Below are positions 10,860 through 22,289 of a stretch of 64,000 nt of DNA, in pieces. The stretch is from Maniola hyperantus (taxonomy: Eukaryota > Arthropoda > Insecta > Lepidoptera > Nymphalidae): the NCBI RefSeq assembly GCF_902806685.2, contig NC_048545.1, forward strand, positions 6,373,852-6,437,851. Reading direction: 5' to 3'. The translations under genes were made by a program, and so were the position numbers. Position 1 is the stretch's first letter. Every line of letters begins with the position of its first letter. Under the pieces are notes generated by a model. It made no database searches, had not been told where the DNA came from, and saw only the letters and a list, made by a program, of their open reading frames with translations.

Positions 10860-13155
10860 TGCTGTTAATACTGAGGCCCTGTAATCGATTCTTATTATCA
10901 CACTCAAGCATGAATTATGCGAAAAACATATTATCTAATAGGTATGAGCTTTAGCATCCAAAGCAAGTCATACCTACATATAGTATGTAGGTACGTCTGT
11001 TTTACTATACCTAACTTACCTAATATAAGTACAACGGAATTATGTTTCACTAGACACCGGATGCGCAGTGACAAGCTTAGATATTATATGCTCTTTTAGG
11101 AACCACTTCTAATTGTAGGTACATTTTCTGAATTCTATGGTTAGTAGGTAGGTATAATACCTAGGTACCTATCCTTAAAGATGGCGCAGTAGATAAAACG
11201 CGCTTATTCGATCTATGTTAGGTTAATAGGCAGATATAATAATAGGTAAGTATATTCATTATCCATGCCTAGATTATTACTACATGCGTTTTTTCTTTAG
11301 AAGAATTAAACATCGTAGCTTGGTTAGAAGCAATTATTTCCTTAATTTTATAAAATTAGAAATTTAATATTGGCACTGCTACGCCAACGATATCATCGTA
11401 GACTCAAAGGTCTACGGCGATCTCGTAGACCCTTTCTTTTCAAATTTATTACCTACTAAACACCTGCTGAAGAATGCAAATAAGCAAAGACAACATTTTT
11501 TATATGAAAATACACCGCGGTAGGCCTGTGACGTGGCAACAAATTATATTACTCACAATAAAAAGTAATTTACTAGCAACCGTCTCGGAGGTCAAAACGC
11601 TGAAGCGAGGGCACGTCCGTCCTCCGCATACCCATGATTGATACGCAATAAACTGAATTTATTACACGACCGCCATAAACGAGGCCCTGAATGGCTAATC
11701 ATCTATTAATCGCAATTTAACGCATCAACACTGTCAAATAATACTTGAAAGAACAAGCGATAAAAGTTTATTGCGCGAGCTTGAACCATTCCTACCGCAC
11801 ATGCCTTAATTATCTATTTACCCCAATCGGTATAAAACTCCATTAAAAGTACGTTCTGGCAGTGCACTATGGCTACCTATTCTATGGCTATGGGCTATGG
11901 AAGAAGACCACAGACATAAAAGGTAGGTTTAGGTATTCCTCAATGAAGCAGCGATCGACATTATTACCTAATCTTAATAAAACTGATGCAATCGTCGCAA
12001 TTGATCTCATTTTACTTACCTACTTTAACTTAAATTCACCTATTTATTGTATTGTATCTATATATTTTAAAATATACCAACGTATACTACACCGGTTATC
12101 TTTTTTTTGTCTCAGCAAAACTAACTTTTCACGCTCCTAGCAAACGTGTACCTACCTACTATGGTTCTCATTTAAACGCGGAATAACACCAAATAGCCCA
12201 TAACCTGCCTCAAAAGTTGGATATTACAGCGATTGGTTCATTGTTTATCGAATAAAATTTATAGTACCTAAGGTTACGAGTGCAGTTTGTAATGTCGTCG
12301 ACCTTTAAATTGCTTGATTACGCATTTTTAATGGCTGAGCGGGATTTTATAAATATTTTATTGTACGTCCGATAAGGCACCGCGCCGATTACCTAGCTAC
12401 TGTTTAAGTAGTAATAGTGCGAATAATTGGACATTAGTTACTTGTTTTAACTTTACGATTTTTTATACATAGGTAATAGGTAACGTGCTGTGGAAATCGG
12501 AATAGGTACCTACCTACATGAGCGTAATGTAAAACGTAAGCAAGTTAGTGTGATAATGGTACTCTTAGATGTATCAAATGTAGGTACATAGTCTTCATAA
12601 AATAAACTTTACCTATATCTTAAATTTTATAATACCTATTTTTGGTTATAAGTATTTACCAATTCACGACTTGCGTAAGTTACGAATTTGATCTTTAGAA
12701 ATATAGACCAGACTGGATGAATATATAGTAAGCATCCGTTCATTCAAAGGCAACCGTATCGATCACCCAAACACCGGTTGTTTAGTGATGTTGTAAATCA
12801 AATCATCAATTATCGACAAGCGTTTACACTCGTGACGCCGCTGCGTAAACAATCCGGACGGTAAAACTGCTACCTACGTTTTACGACTATTCAATTTGGG
12901 GGAAAATCGATTTTATTCGCTCGCTTTCTAATCGATTCACGGATAAAATCGCCCGCAGATTACGCTTGGCTTGTATATTCCAATTTTTTCCAACACTAGG
13001 AAGTGGTTGGCGGATACGTATGGTTAGATGCAGAGTTGGATAAACAAAGTATGGTGAGGCTGGTTTGTTTAGCTCTTCCTCATGATCTAAACTGGACCAG
13101 GAAAATGTAAAACCTCATTGTAATTTTAAGGCATTTGATACACTTATAACTCATA
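10860..13155. other. Non-coding stretch with conserved-looking unique DNA
   Basis: The parts at 11560-11860 and 12720-12990 are repeat-free and hold several homeodomain- and forkhead-like words, such as GCCATAAA, TAATCATCTATTAATCG and GTAAACAATCC. This is compatible with enhancer DNA, but such words are common by chance. 11120-11270 and 12460-12660 are GGTA-rich. The open frame at 11862-12140 has no recognised domain. Confidence 0.35.
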
Positions 13156-13159
13156 GTTC

Positions 13160-13350
13160 AGAGGAAAATAGCCGGCAGAGGACTACCTGGCCAAAGATCA
13201 CCTTGGCTCAAGAATTTACGCCAATGATAGGTACGGGAAGAGTAGGTCGAAAGCCTATCCTATCTTTATTCCGCGCAGCATCGTCCAAGGTGCAGCCCTA
13301 TTAGTTGCCAACCTCCGATAGGAGATGGCACTACAAGAAGAAGAAAGACA
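13160..13350 (+). pseudogene. LINE ORF2 C-terminal remnant
   Basis: At 13168-13227 the frame reads IAGRGLPGQRSPWLKNLRQ and a stop. After frame changes come LFRAASSKV (13266-13292) and VANLR-stop (13304-13321), then a CAAGAAGAAGAAAGA tail. The order (G-PG-R--WL+NLR, LFRAA--K, VANLR, AAG-rich tail) is that of the last part of an insect LINE ORF2. At least two frame breaks make it a pseudogene. The clade cannot be assigned from so little. Confidence 0.65.
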
Positions 13351-13359
13351 CTTGATGAT

Positions 13360-14560
13360 TATTGACATTCACTACTTAATTAAAATTAAGCTAAGTTAGA
13401 TTCATAAGATAGATCTTAACATACCTACTTATATATTTTAAATTAATTCTAGGTACTAAGTTCTGTTCTAAATTTATTCTCTAAACTACTTATTAGGCGA
13501 GGGAGCAGATATATACAGGTAGATGAAACATAGGTGCGGTTGGTTAGTGGCATAAATAAAATCTCATCCGCTAAGCTCTCGAAGAAAGAAGTAAATTAGT
13601 TAAACTCATAAGAAAACTTCTATTAATTTATACTTAAGTAAATATACTTAGCTACATGTAGAAATGGTTCCTATGAACTTTTTGTTTTATAACTCTATAC
13701 TTAAGTATTTAGAGTTATCAATAGAGAAACAAAAAGAAAATTTTATAGAGTAGGTTTTATAGCTAGGCATAGACAAATATATCTATAACTTACACATTTA
13801 TAAATGTGGAACAGCTGATATCAGTGTAGAGGCCTGCATTAGATCCAACTAAACCTACACACTTTGTAACATTAAAAGACAACATAAAGTCACTCTTCAT
13901 TCATAACCAAGTGCTCAGTAAAACGCCACTAGCAGTACTGAGGCCATAATCCGTCCTCAATTGTAACACATATTTACGTCGCTAACAAAACACTAACAAA
14001 TTGATATGTTTATCTACAAAGGACAATAAATTCATTCAGCTACGGCCCACCCTTTAGAGGGGATCCACCCTTCTGATTTAAAAAATTACAAAATATTACA
14101 TAAATAATAAAAAAGTCTATCTCCCCACCGTATCCTTCGGTCCCTAGCTATCCTTGTGTTAGATAATTTTGGTCGGCTCATAGTTCCGGTGAAATGGTCT
14201 GTAATGCTTTGAAGATTTACATGACATACATTATTCATAAGTCATAACCCCCGTTGATAACGCTAACGTAGATAGTACACTACAGTAGCTATCATGCTTA
14301 CTAGGCATTTCTGTTAGCTGAACGACCCGCTATTCCTATAACTAAAGATAATCGTTAAAATATACTAACGCATTCTTCCTCTTCTTCTGCTCAATCGATT
14401 GCTGAGATGATGTAGATACCTACACGACAGTCGGCACCAACCTACAGGAACAAAAAATTTTGCAAGCAGCAAGTAGCAGTGTTATGTCTCGTCTTAATGT
14501 ACACCACGATTTTTGTTTGAAATAGCTTTTCTTTAGTTACTAAGTAATTTATTTCAATAG
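13360..14560. other. Unassigned stretch
   Basis: AT-rich DNA with a few unique GC-richer blocks (13830-13970, 14040-14350). No splice-supported exon, tRNA or complete mobile element was seen. Confidence 0.45.
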
Positions 14561-14569
14561 TAAAGGCAA

Positions 14570-14715
14570 GGTACCAGAGGGAAAGGAAGGTCACCAGACT
14601 ATCGGCCAGCAGGGAGAAGTGGCGAAAGCTCACGTAAAACATCTGCCCACAAAAACATCACTTCGTGATGACTACGACCACTCTGCCAAGATTGTTAAGA
14701 CGAAGAAGAAGAAAC
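14570..14715 (+). repeat. Probable LINE 3'-terminal fragment
   Basis: The block reads in one frame as a basic stretch including SREKWRKLT, then 'CATCACTTCGTGATGACTAC', 'CCACTCTGCCAAGATTGTTA' and a terminal (GAA)n run 'AGACGAAGAAGAAGAAACTT'. This AAG-rich ending is common on lepidopteran LINE 3' ends. The family is uncertain. Confidence 0.4.
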
Positions 14716-14819
14716 TTATTTCAATAAAAAAAGTATTTCTCCGAAGATAATCAAAGAGGTACAGAGGTGGACTGTAGACATTTTTACTGTAGACCTATCA
14801 CTGTCTACAACACCTAGGT

Positions 14820-14843
14820 ACGTTCTACGGTTTCGTAGAACGT
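14820..14843. repeat. Short perfect hairpin
   Basis: The arm ACGTTCTACG and its complement CGTAGAACGT are separated by GTTT. It is not followed by a T-run and lies in no recognised gene. Confidence 0.6.
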
Positions 14844-15395
14844 AATATGTTAGGGCTTTCAATTAAAATTCAGGATAAAAGAACATTGAACGTACTACCT
14901 TACTTGGTTGAAGAAAATTAAATAATTATAAAAAGGTGTTTTCCCACAATGAGAATATACCTAGGTATGTGTTAAAAAGTGATTTTTCCACTGTAGCTTG
15001 GCAGTAACAATAATTTTAATTTATTTCCCTTTTAATGATAACCCGCACGAACTTTTCACACACTCCCACCCTTTTGCTAAGCTTTTAGGCATAACCGGTG
15101 CCTAATAAAAATAAAATCAACTTCTAACCGGATCAAAAAATAGGGGTATTCTATGTTTTAATTCAGTGATAGTTTGATGGGAAAAGTTTTAATAGGCTGG
15201 AGCCCTTGTTACCAACTAATTGGTCACGAGAGACAGTAAAGGGTGGAAAATTGAGGGGAAGCTTTTAGCTGAAACATTGTGTAATAGAAAACAATATATA
15301 CCTACTAACTTTACCTTTAAATATACATAATATAGTCCATACAAAATGACTCCTCACGCGCCATTTTAACTCTATGGGTAACTGTCATGTCATAA

Positions 15396-15735
15396 AATTT
15401 TTTTACAAAAAAATAAAAACCGACTTCGTTACATAAACACTAAAAATTGAAAAATAATTTAATTTATTACCGAATATATACAAGAGTTAATATAGTTCCA
15501 TAATAATACTTTTTGGTGCCGGTGCCAATTAGCTTTAGCTGCGCGAATCGTCTAGACTTCATATTTTTATGGGACTCCACAATGGCACCTCATTGGCACC
15601 GACCCCAAAAAATATTATTATGGAACTATATTAACTCTTGTATACATAATATATTCGGTAATAAATTAAATTATTTTTCAATTTTTAGTGTTTATGTAAC
15701 GAAGTCGGTTTTTATTTTTTTGTAAAAAAAATTTA
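15396..15735. mobile_element. Foldback element with about 130-bp arms
   Basis: The left arm (about 15396-15529) and right arm (about 15592-15735) are near-complementary from 'ACAAAAAAATAAAAACCGAC' through 'GAGTTAATATAGTTCCATAA' to GGTGCCAAT. The right arm has a few extra bases (ATTATGT) and substitutions. The loop is about 60 nt. Such arms would give a long double-stranded RNA if transcribed. A frame crossing it is an artefact of the repeat. Confidence 0.8.
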
Positions 15736-15869
15736 TTTCACAATTTTTAGTGGCCCCATGGAATTATGCTATGACTGGTTAAAAATCTACTGTTTACTAA
15801 GCTATTACACTGATCGCGAGCAATTTACTCTTATCCGTTGAGAAGTTCCAGTATCTATCTTCGAAGATG

Positions 15870-16056
15870 TTCATCAGATCTTGACCAAATTGAAATGGGA
15901 CCAACTTTGAAGTATACCCTTTCAAACAAAAAAAGAATTTTCAAAATCGGTCCAGGCGTTTTTGAGTAATCGGGGAACATACATAAAAAAAAAAAAAAAA
16001 AAAAAAAGATTCCGACGAATTGAGAACCTCCTCCTTTTTTTGAAGTCGGTTAAAAA
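15870..16056 (-). repeat. Dispersed repeat R6 (LINE-type end) with A/T homopolymer
   Basis: Contains 'CAAAATCGGTCCAGGCGTTT', an A-run at 15984-16007 and 'GATTCCGACGAATTGAGAAC' followed by 'TTTGAAGTCGGTTAAAA'. A second copy of the last part lies at 55125-55190, and a diverged relative at 16578-16700. I recognise the block as a common lepidopteran repeat end. Confidence 0.65.
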
Positions 16057-16149
16057 GTACGGTTCACCTTTAAAATAAGAACTAAAATCGTACTTTTGAC
16101 ATGAAATTTGACACAAAAAGTAAAAATGGCGCGTGATGAGTTAAAAATT

Positions 16150-16915
16150 ACGCGTTATGTATTCTTACTACTTTATTGTGGCTACTAGGTATAGGAACTC
16201 AATCCTATACGGTCTACTTGGATAAGAAATCGAATTTTTTTTAATCTAATACATTACGTAGAAAATATCCTACGTAGATACCTACTTACTAAGTTACGCC
16301 TATCATGGATCTTAGGAACACACTCTCTACACATTTATTGTTACTCAATAATATCGTTGTACCTACTTATACCTAGTAGGTACGCATCTAATGTAATATT
16401 ATATCTACGTATTTTTATGTTTCACTAGAAGATAATTATTATAATGAGGAAATAATAAAACCGATAATAAAATAGTAATTTAACATTTTTCTGCACAGTT
16501 TATTACCTGTAAGCATTGATATTACCTATTATACCGAAAGAAAACATAGATTTCCTGATGAATAAAATCAACTAACTTTTTAGCTGACTTCCAAAAAGGA
16601 AGTTCTGAATTCGGGCGGTTTTTTTGAATGTAGGTATGTACCCCACTTTTTTCGAGGTTTCTAGAACGATTTGCAATTTTTTTTAATCAACAGAGGAAGT
16701 TTCCGTGGTTGGCATAAAAATTTCTGGATCCAACTCCTTAATCCTGATGCTGCTGGGTTACTGCCCGCCTAATTTATGTAACAAGATTCAGGAGGTTTCA
16801 TAGTGAATTAATATTGTAAGTACCAAACAACGTTTTCATGCTTGGACTCCAAGCCTCATTTGATGCAGCTTAAAAGGGAGACACGCATGTTTCTGTAGAA
16901 AACTGGGTAGAGTAC
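16150..16915. other. Unassigned stretch with one diverged R6 fragment
   Basis: AT-rich. 16578-16640 ('GACTTCCAAAAAGGAAGTTC', CGGGCGGTTTTTTTGAATG) is a diverged relative of R6. 16730-16900 has no recognised content. Confidence 0.45.
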
Positions 16916-16921
16916 GTTTAG

Positions 16922-17095
16922 TACGCGACAGGTCGAGATGGTAATCGGGGTATGAGGCGGGATATGGGACGCCCCGCACACCCCCAAGTGCTATCCCGCA
17001 CTAGGTTAGCGCGGGGGCTGTGCGGGTTTGCGGGGCATCCCCCCACCGATTGCCATCTGATTGCCATCTCGATTTTCGACCAGTCGAGACCGGGC
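16922..17095. mobile_element. GC-rich palindromic element G1, copy 1
   Basis: The left part reads 'ACAGGTCGAGATGGTAATCG' and then GACGCCCCGCACACCC. The right part contains GCGGGGCATCCCCCCACCGA and 'GATTGCCATCTCGATTTTCG', which mirror the left. The GC-rich core (GCGCGGGGGCTGTGCGGG) stands out from AT-rich surroundings. A related copy is at 60520-60655. Short open frames on both strands are a by-product of GC richness. It is most likely a non-autonomous DNA transposon. Confidence 0.55.
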
Positions 17096-17109
17096 CACAA
17101 AAGGAATTT

Positions 17110-19910
17110 TGTTTGAAAAATATGAAGACTGCGATTTGACTTCTGTTAAATGCCTTCCGAGATCTCTCGTTTTGAATTACAGAGTCAAAAAGCTTGCAGC
17201 ACTTTAAGTGAGGGCATAAAAATATGTAAAATTTCGTATCGTCCAATCACCTTAAAAGTACCGACTTAAAATCCGAAGGGGTAGGTAAGCAGTGGATTCA
17301 GATTACCCGGCGTCTAAATTTAAACGCCGTTTTTTGTTACCGGTTAGTTCGGAGCACTAATTCTGTTTACGACTCGTCCGCCAGATCAGCCCGTTCCAGA
17401 TACTGCTCCCACGCCGACAATGTCCCTTCACACGGGTAGGCGGGCGGTGCAACGAACTTTAAACGCATCGAAACCTACTCACTCACTAAAAACGGATAAA
17501 GCATTCAACTTTTCTGAAATATAGCTGCTTAAGCTCCTACGCAAATAAAAATAAAATAAAACACTTTTTATTTTTATTCTTCTGGTATCTTTTTCATGAT
17601 TCTTGTTTTAACGATGTAAGTTTTAATCTGATAGCGTCTTAACGATTTTGAAATGCCTTGAAGTTATTATACGAACACTTTATATCTAGTTATAGGTAGG
17701 TAGGTGCCTACTAATATTATAAAACTAAGCGTGCGAATTTTGTGAGTGTGTGTGTAGGTTACCTAATCCTATGTGCAGGGTAATATTCAGAATCATTGTA
17801 GGTCGTAGGTAGGTACCTACCTATTACCTACGAAAAATTATTTCACCATTTGAAAGATACATTATTCCAGGTGGACATAAATAACTTATTAACTATGTAA
17901 TATACCTACCTACTTACCTATTATTTTATTCACCCGGATGAAGTTGACACGGGCCACTAGTTTAGTTGTTTATAATAGTTACAAAATGCACACCGAATGA
18001 ATTTTGCACAGGCCTATCAAAATCGTTTTTCTTCTTCCTACTCAGGGGTTTTTATCCTTATCTACTTATAATATCACCACATTTCCAACAGATTTCTACA
18101 GGTTTCCTATTTAGCTTCTATTTTTGATTCATTATTCAATGGACACTTATTAGTGTGTGTGAAAGGGCCTTACCTCGTTTCCATTTACCTCCTACACGGA
18201 CCACGTTATATGTTTGTAGTATTATCGAAACAACATTGAACAAAATTTATCGATATTGCCCGCATAACGAACCTTTAGAAGCATTCTGATTGGATCGGAG
18301 AGCACTCATACGGCGTGTGTGAGTGCATAATCTTGTAACACATAAACGTATATCCTCTCCTTTATCCAACTCGTATTTTAAGTTTATTTTGTAACAAAGT
18401 TTAAATATTCTCATGTCGTATTATCAAATCGTAATTAAAACTGGCCGCAACGTCCAACAGTTTTCAACCACTGGACTACCTCAGTATAAATTACTAGACT
18501 AATACTCGTAAACGTTTATAGCGTTTAAAAAGGAGTACCTAGTATTCTATAAAACTAAAGACACAGGTAATATAAAAATATAGTGACTTTTAAACGGTTA
18601 TAAACACACGTCGTAGAATTCGGAAGTAATAATCGCAAAACAGCAGTGAAAGTCAATGAAACTCAAACCATAGAAACGCCTAGATTTAATCACACTGTAA
18701 AGCGGGCACGCGCGATCATAAGTTATTCGTTATAAATCCCAACTTTTTATGTACCACTAAACTGTTTTATTGGTTATTAACACGTGTTGAACGACTAAAA
18801 GACTAAAACATTTGTAGAAAAGTCCGATCATTAACATACGAGTGTGATGAATTACCATTCAGATATTTCGGTTTATATTACGGTTCACCAGGTAATTATG
18901 GCTATATTTTATTTTAATGGTAATTTGGTGCGTAATTTTGTGCACATTTTATGTTGTTGTAACAAAAAGTTTCAATTATGAGGGGATGTTTAGATTTTTA
19001 TCAAGTTAAGCATTAGATAAAATATAATTTCCTTCGGCGATTAATACTTAGATAGGTAAAAGTTACAATTTTAATATAGCTAGGTACTTCTATGTATAAT
19101 TATATGCTAGTAAAAAAGTAAAGAGGTAAAATGTAAGAAAAATCGTATAGTAGTAAAAGTAAGTACCTACCTACCTACCTACCTAAATATTGAAAATCAG
19201 AATTATTATCTATCAGTTTTGTCTACTTCAACTAGGAACTCGAACTGACTATCCTAGTTAGATAGGTAGTTATATTATTTTCCGCCTTTGATACAAAAAA
19301 CTAAATAAAAATTAAGATTATTATTTAGGTATTTTTTCAATTTCTGGTAATATTTAGGTAATCTGGTAATTTTTAATATTTATAAAACATTTTAATAAAA
19401 TTAACCCACAATATATATAGCTCCATAAATATCTAACTATTCTAGCTAAAAATTCATCAGTAAAAAAACTTAACTAGGTACCTATATTTGTAAATAAATT
19501 GGGTCAAATGTACATTAAATTGAAAAATTAGTATTACTTAAGTTGGCATCAAATTAACGTTAATAACAGGCATAAATCAATTATTCGTTTCAAACAGTCA
19601 TCGACTTTTAAATCGTAATAAAATGTACAAACGGCAGTCAATTTATTTATTGCCTTAAAGTTGTAAAACGATATTACACACCATAATGATGTGTGTTATT
19701 GGTATTTATTTCAACCATTTTACCATCAATGACCACTTCATCGTTTATGATAGTTTGATAACCTATACCTACTTAGTTTCAATAAGTAGGTATACCTATT
19801 ATATTTGCTCATCGTTCATCCAATTCTGCTGAAACTTTGAGCTGTTGTTTTTGGGACTTCTGTTTTCTGACGTTGTAGGTAGGTACCTACCATCAACGTG
19901 AGTTGCATTA
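17110..19910. other. Long unassigned stretch, no gene found
   Basis: 17270-17500 and 18160-18900 are repeat-free with GC-richer patches. 17308-17335 forms a short hairpin (CGGCGT...ACGCCG) followed by T6. 19080-19500 is AT- and GGTA-rich. No exon with acceptable splice sites and reading frame was found. Confidence 0.45.
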
Positions 19911-19916
19911 TAACGC

Positions 19917-20092
19917 ACTAGCTTATGCTCGCGACTCCGTATTTTACACCCTTTGGGGTTGAATTTTCAAAAGTCCTTTCTTAGCGGACGTCTATACGTG
20001 ATAATAGCTATCTCCATGCCAAATTTCAGCCCGATCAGTTCAGTAGTTTCAGCTGTGCGTTGATAGATCAGTCAGTTAGCTTATCGTTTATA
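19917..20092 (-). repeat. Dispersed repeat R1 copy
   Basis: Reverse-strand match to the R1 order: 'GCTTATGCTCGCGACTCCGT', 'GGGTTGAATTTTCAAAAGTC', 'CCAAATTTCAGCCCGATCAG', GATAGATCAGTCAGTTAGC. Confidence 0.7.
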
Positions 20093-20787
20093 ATGGTCGC
20101 GTCAAATCAAGGTATAGTTCAAACAGCTAAACTTAATATTTTTGCATAGGTACCTACAGGTTTACTTTATATTTAGAAAGGATGTTTAGAAATCCAACCC
20201 GATCTGAGACGATACGGTTCCGCTTATTTAGTAGCAATTGAAATAATGGGTACCTACATAGTTGCGCCTAAATTAGGTGAACCTTAGTTTAAAATCTAGT
20301 AGCATGACCACTAAGGATCTTGCAAGGAAGATATTATAATAATCCCAGCCTATAAAAATACAGGTAGGTAATTCGTTAAGGTAGGTATGAGAGATAAAGG
20401 ATGAGAAACTTTGTAGAGGTGCTTGCAGCTGTAAGTTTTATACCTACCTGGTTGCTCTAACTAATCTATTATTATAAATGGTCACAAAGTTATGGGCTTC
20501 TTTTCAGATTAGGTACGTGTTTATACAACTTCATAATATTTTTTACAGGTTTCTTTGAAAGTGTTTAATAAATAAAACAAATTTACAACGTTAAAAGAAA
20601 ACATTTATAGGTACAACTTGTGTGCTAACGTTAAGTCAACAAGCATGGTGGAATATAACACACCAAGCATACTCACAAAACCTGTCAGTAAAGTAGGTAG
20701 GTAAGTAAGTACATAAGGTAACAATGTTGTGCAACACCACATGCGTTGTATCGTATAAAAAGCCTGATTTATTTATTGCTCTTACAG

Positions 20788-20978
20788 AATATCAACAATG
20801 AAACCATTTTAAAAGTGAAACGAAATGGATTATTCAAAGGGTGTCCACCCATTGTCAGTTCAGTCGGTTATGCAAATCAGTACGCTGAAACCGAAAGTCA
20901 GGCCCTCGACAACAGTAACTGTCGCAACCTTTTCATAAATTATCGATACGCATTAGGCAAATTGTCGCCCCTTGTGAG
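20788..20978 (+). CDS. Weak candidate internal exon
   Basis: A strong acceptor (ATTTATTGCTCTTACAG) precedes a frame open for 190 nt that begins NINNETILKVKRNGLFKGCP and stays open to a possible donor CTTGTGAG|GTACGG. The stretch is unique and less AT-rich than its surroundings. No domain is recognised and no partner exon in compatible phase was located. It could equally be conserved regulatory DNA, because it includes an octamer-like TTATGCAAAT. Confidence 0.15.
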
Positions 20979-20999
20979 GTACGGGCCCGTAAAAACGTG

Positions 21000-21555
21000 A
21001 AACAATGCACCAAAATCATAGGCATTATCTGTCGCGTCCTTTATAATGAAAGGGTTTTTTTGCATAATTTGCATAATTTTGATGGGCTCGGTCAAATATT
21101 TTGGATTTTGTGGGAAACGAAAGTGATTTCGTTATTGAAAGTCTCTAAGTATTTGCATGTAAATAGTTCGGGCTCGAGGCTGGAGCGGGGTAGACATCGC
21201 GTGGTTTTCGCTTATTCCTAAGTTTCATGCTATCAGGAACGTGAGCACGAAAAGAATAAAGCGTGATCGTGTCATACACATTTTGATAAGTGCTTTACCA
21301 GTGTTGTGATTTATATTCAGGTGTGTTCGTGTTACCGGATAGTTAAGTTTTTACGGGCACGATAGTGGGGTTGAGTGGAGTCGACGATTTGTTTATTGGT
21401 TATAGCGAGGCGACGACAGCGGTGACGCGGTATCAGCTTCGTGTAAAGTAGATCTTTTTATGTGTGTCACCTTTAGTGCCCTGTTTATTGCTTTGAGGTA
21501 ATGCTAGTTTCTATCTAGGAAGAACATGGCCCAATTGAAAACCGCGCGAAATCCT
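21000..21555. other. Unique stretch
   Basis: Repeat-free, moderately GC-rich DNA with 'GGAGTCGACGATTTGTTTAT' and 'GAGGCGACGACAGCGGTGAC'. It could be promoter-proximal or regulatory; no core promoter motif is convincing. Confidence 0.3.
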
Positions 21556-21560
21556 TTGAA

Positions 21561-21838
21561 TTTTTTTATTATCATTATCATCAACCCATGCCGGCTCACT
21601 ACTAAGAACAAGTCTCAGCTCTGAATGAGAAGGCTTTGGCCGGCCACGCTGACCAAGTGTGGATTGACTGACTTCACCTTCACTAGCCTTTGAGAACAGT
21701 ACAGCGAACTCGCAAGTCGCAGGCATGCAGGAAAACGCATATAGCACCAAAAAGTTAGAGGTAGGTACGTGTCCGGGATCGAACACTGGACCTCCCGAAT
21801 AGGAGGCCGCCGTTGTAACCACTACGTTACGGTCATTC
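21561..21838 (-). mobile_element. SINE-B copy
   Basis: On the minus strand the tRNA-like head (GACCGTAACGTAGTGGTTAC, B-box-like GGTCCAGTGTTCGATCCC) is followed by the body and a tail 'GAGCCGGCATGGGTTGATGA' ending in TGATAATGATAATAA. An open frame across the element is a translation of the SINE, not a gene. The same family occurs at 21955-22275 in the opposite orientation, so the two can pair. Confidence 0.82.
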
Positions 21839-21954
21839 ATTTTTTAACCTAGGTAAAATTTTCATTATTACAATAATTCAGTTTTCTGTTGGCGCGTGAG
21901 AAGTCATTTTTTACATTAGGTAACCTAACAATATTTTTGCTTAGCTAAAAGCTA

Positions 21955-22275
21955 TAGATATCAGTGATAACCTAGTGGTTAGAACGTCCGCCTTCTAATC
22001 GGAGGTCGGGGGTTTGATCCCGGTAATTTTTCGGAATTATAATATGTGCGTTTTAATTAAGTACCTAATTAAATATCACCTACTTTAACGGTGAAGGAAA
22101 AACATCGTGAGGAAACCTGCATGCCTGAGAGTTCTCCATAATGTTCTCAAAGGTGTGTGAAGTCTACCAATCCGCACATGGCCAGTGGTAGACTATGGCC
22201 AAAAACCCCTCCTCACTCTGAGAGGAGACCCGCGCTCTGTAGTAAGCCGGTGATGGGTTGATCATGATGATGATG
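21955..22275 (+). mobile_element. SINE-B, full-length with target duplication
   Basis: The head 'GTGATAACCTAGTGGTTAGA' gives the A box, and GGTTTGATCCC (22011-22021) the B box. The body includes 'ACGGTGAAGGAAAAACATCG', 'GGAAACCTGCATGCCTGAGA' and 'CTGAGAGGAGACCCGCGCTC', ending in (ATGATG)n. AAAAGCTA at 21947-21954 and 22276-22283 is a direct target-site duplication that fixes both ends. This is the best reference copy of the family in the window. Confidence 0.9.
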
Positions 22276-22289
22276 AAAAGCTAACGTAT

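Larger units (their letters stand above)
15349..16142. mobile_element. Composite inverted-repeat element with nested insertions
   Basis: Outer arms are near 15349-15400 and 16085-16142: 'CTCACGCGCCATTTTAACTC' with CTGTCATGTCA on the left pairs with 'AAAAATGGCGCGTGATGAG' with ACATGAAATTTGACA on the right. Between them lie a second, strong foldback (15396-15735) and a LINE-type 3' end (about 15870-16056). The simplest reading is an older MITE that received two later insertions. No transposase coding remains. Confidence 0.65.

Noticed and set aside
15513..15725. 70-codon open frame
   Set aside because: It runs through the foldback arm and loop; the sequence is a palindromic transposon.
17308..17335. 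Hairpin plus T-run resembling a bacterial terminator
   Set aside because: The genome is eukaryotic and no transcript ends here; a short palindrome is expected by chance.
21511..21840. 109-codon open frame on the minus strand
   Set aside because: It coincides with a SINE-B copy; other copies do not keep the frame.
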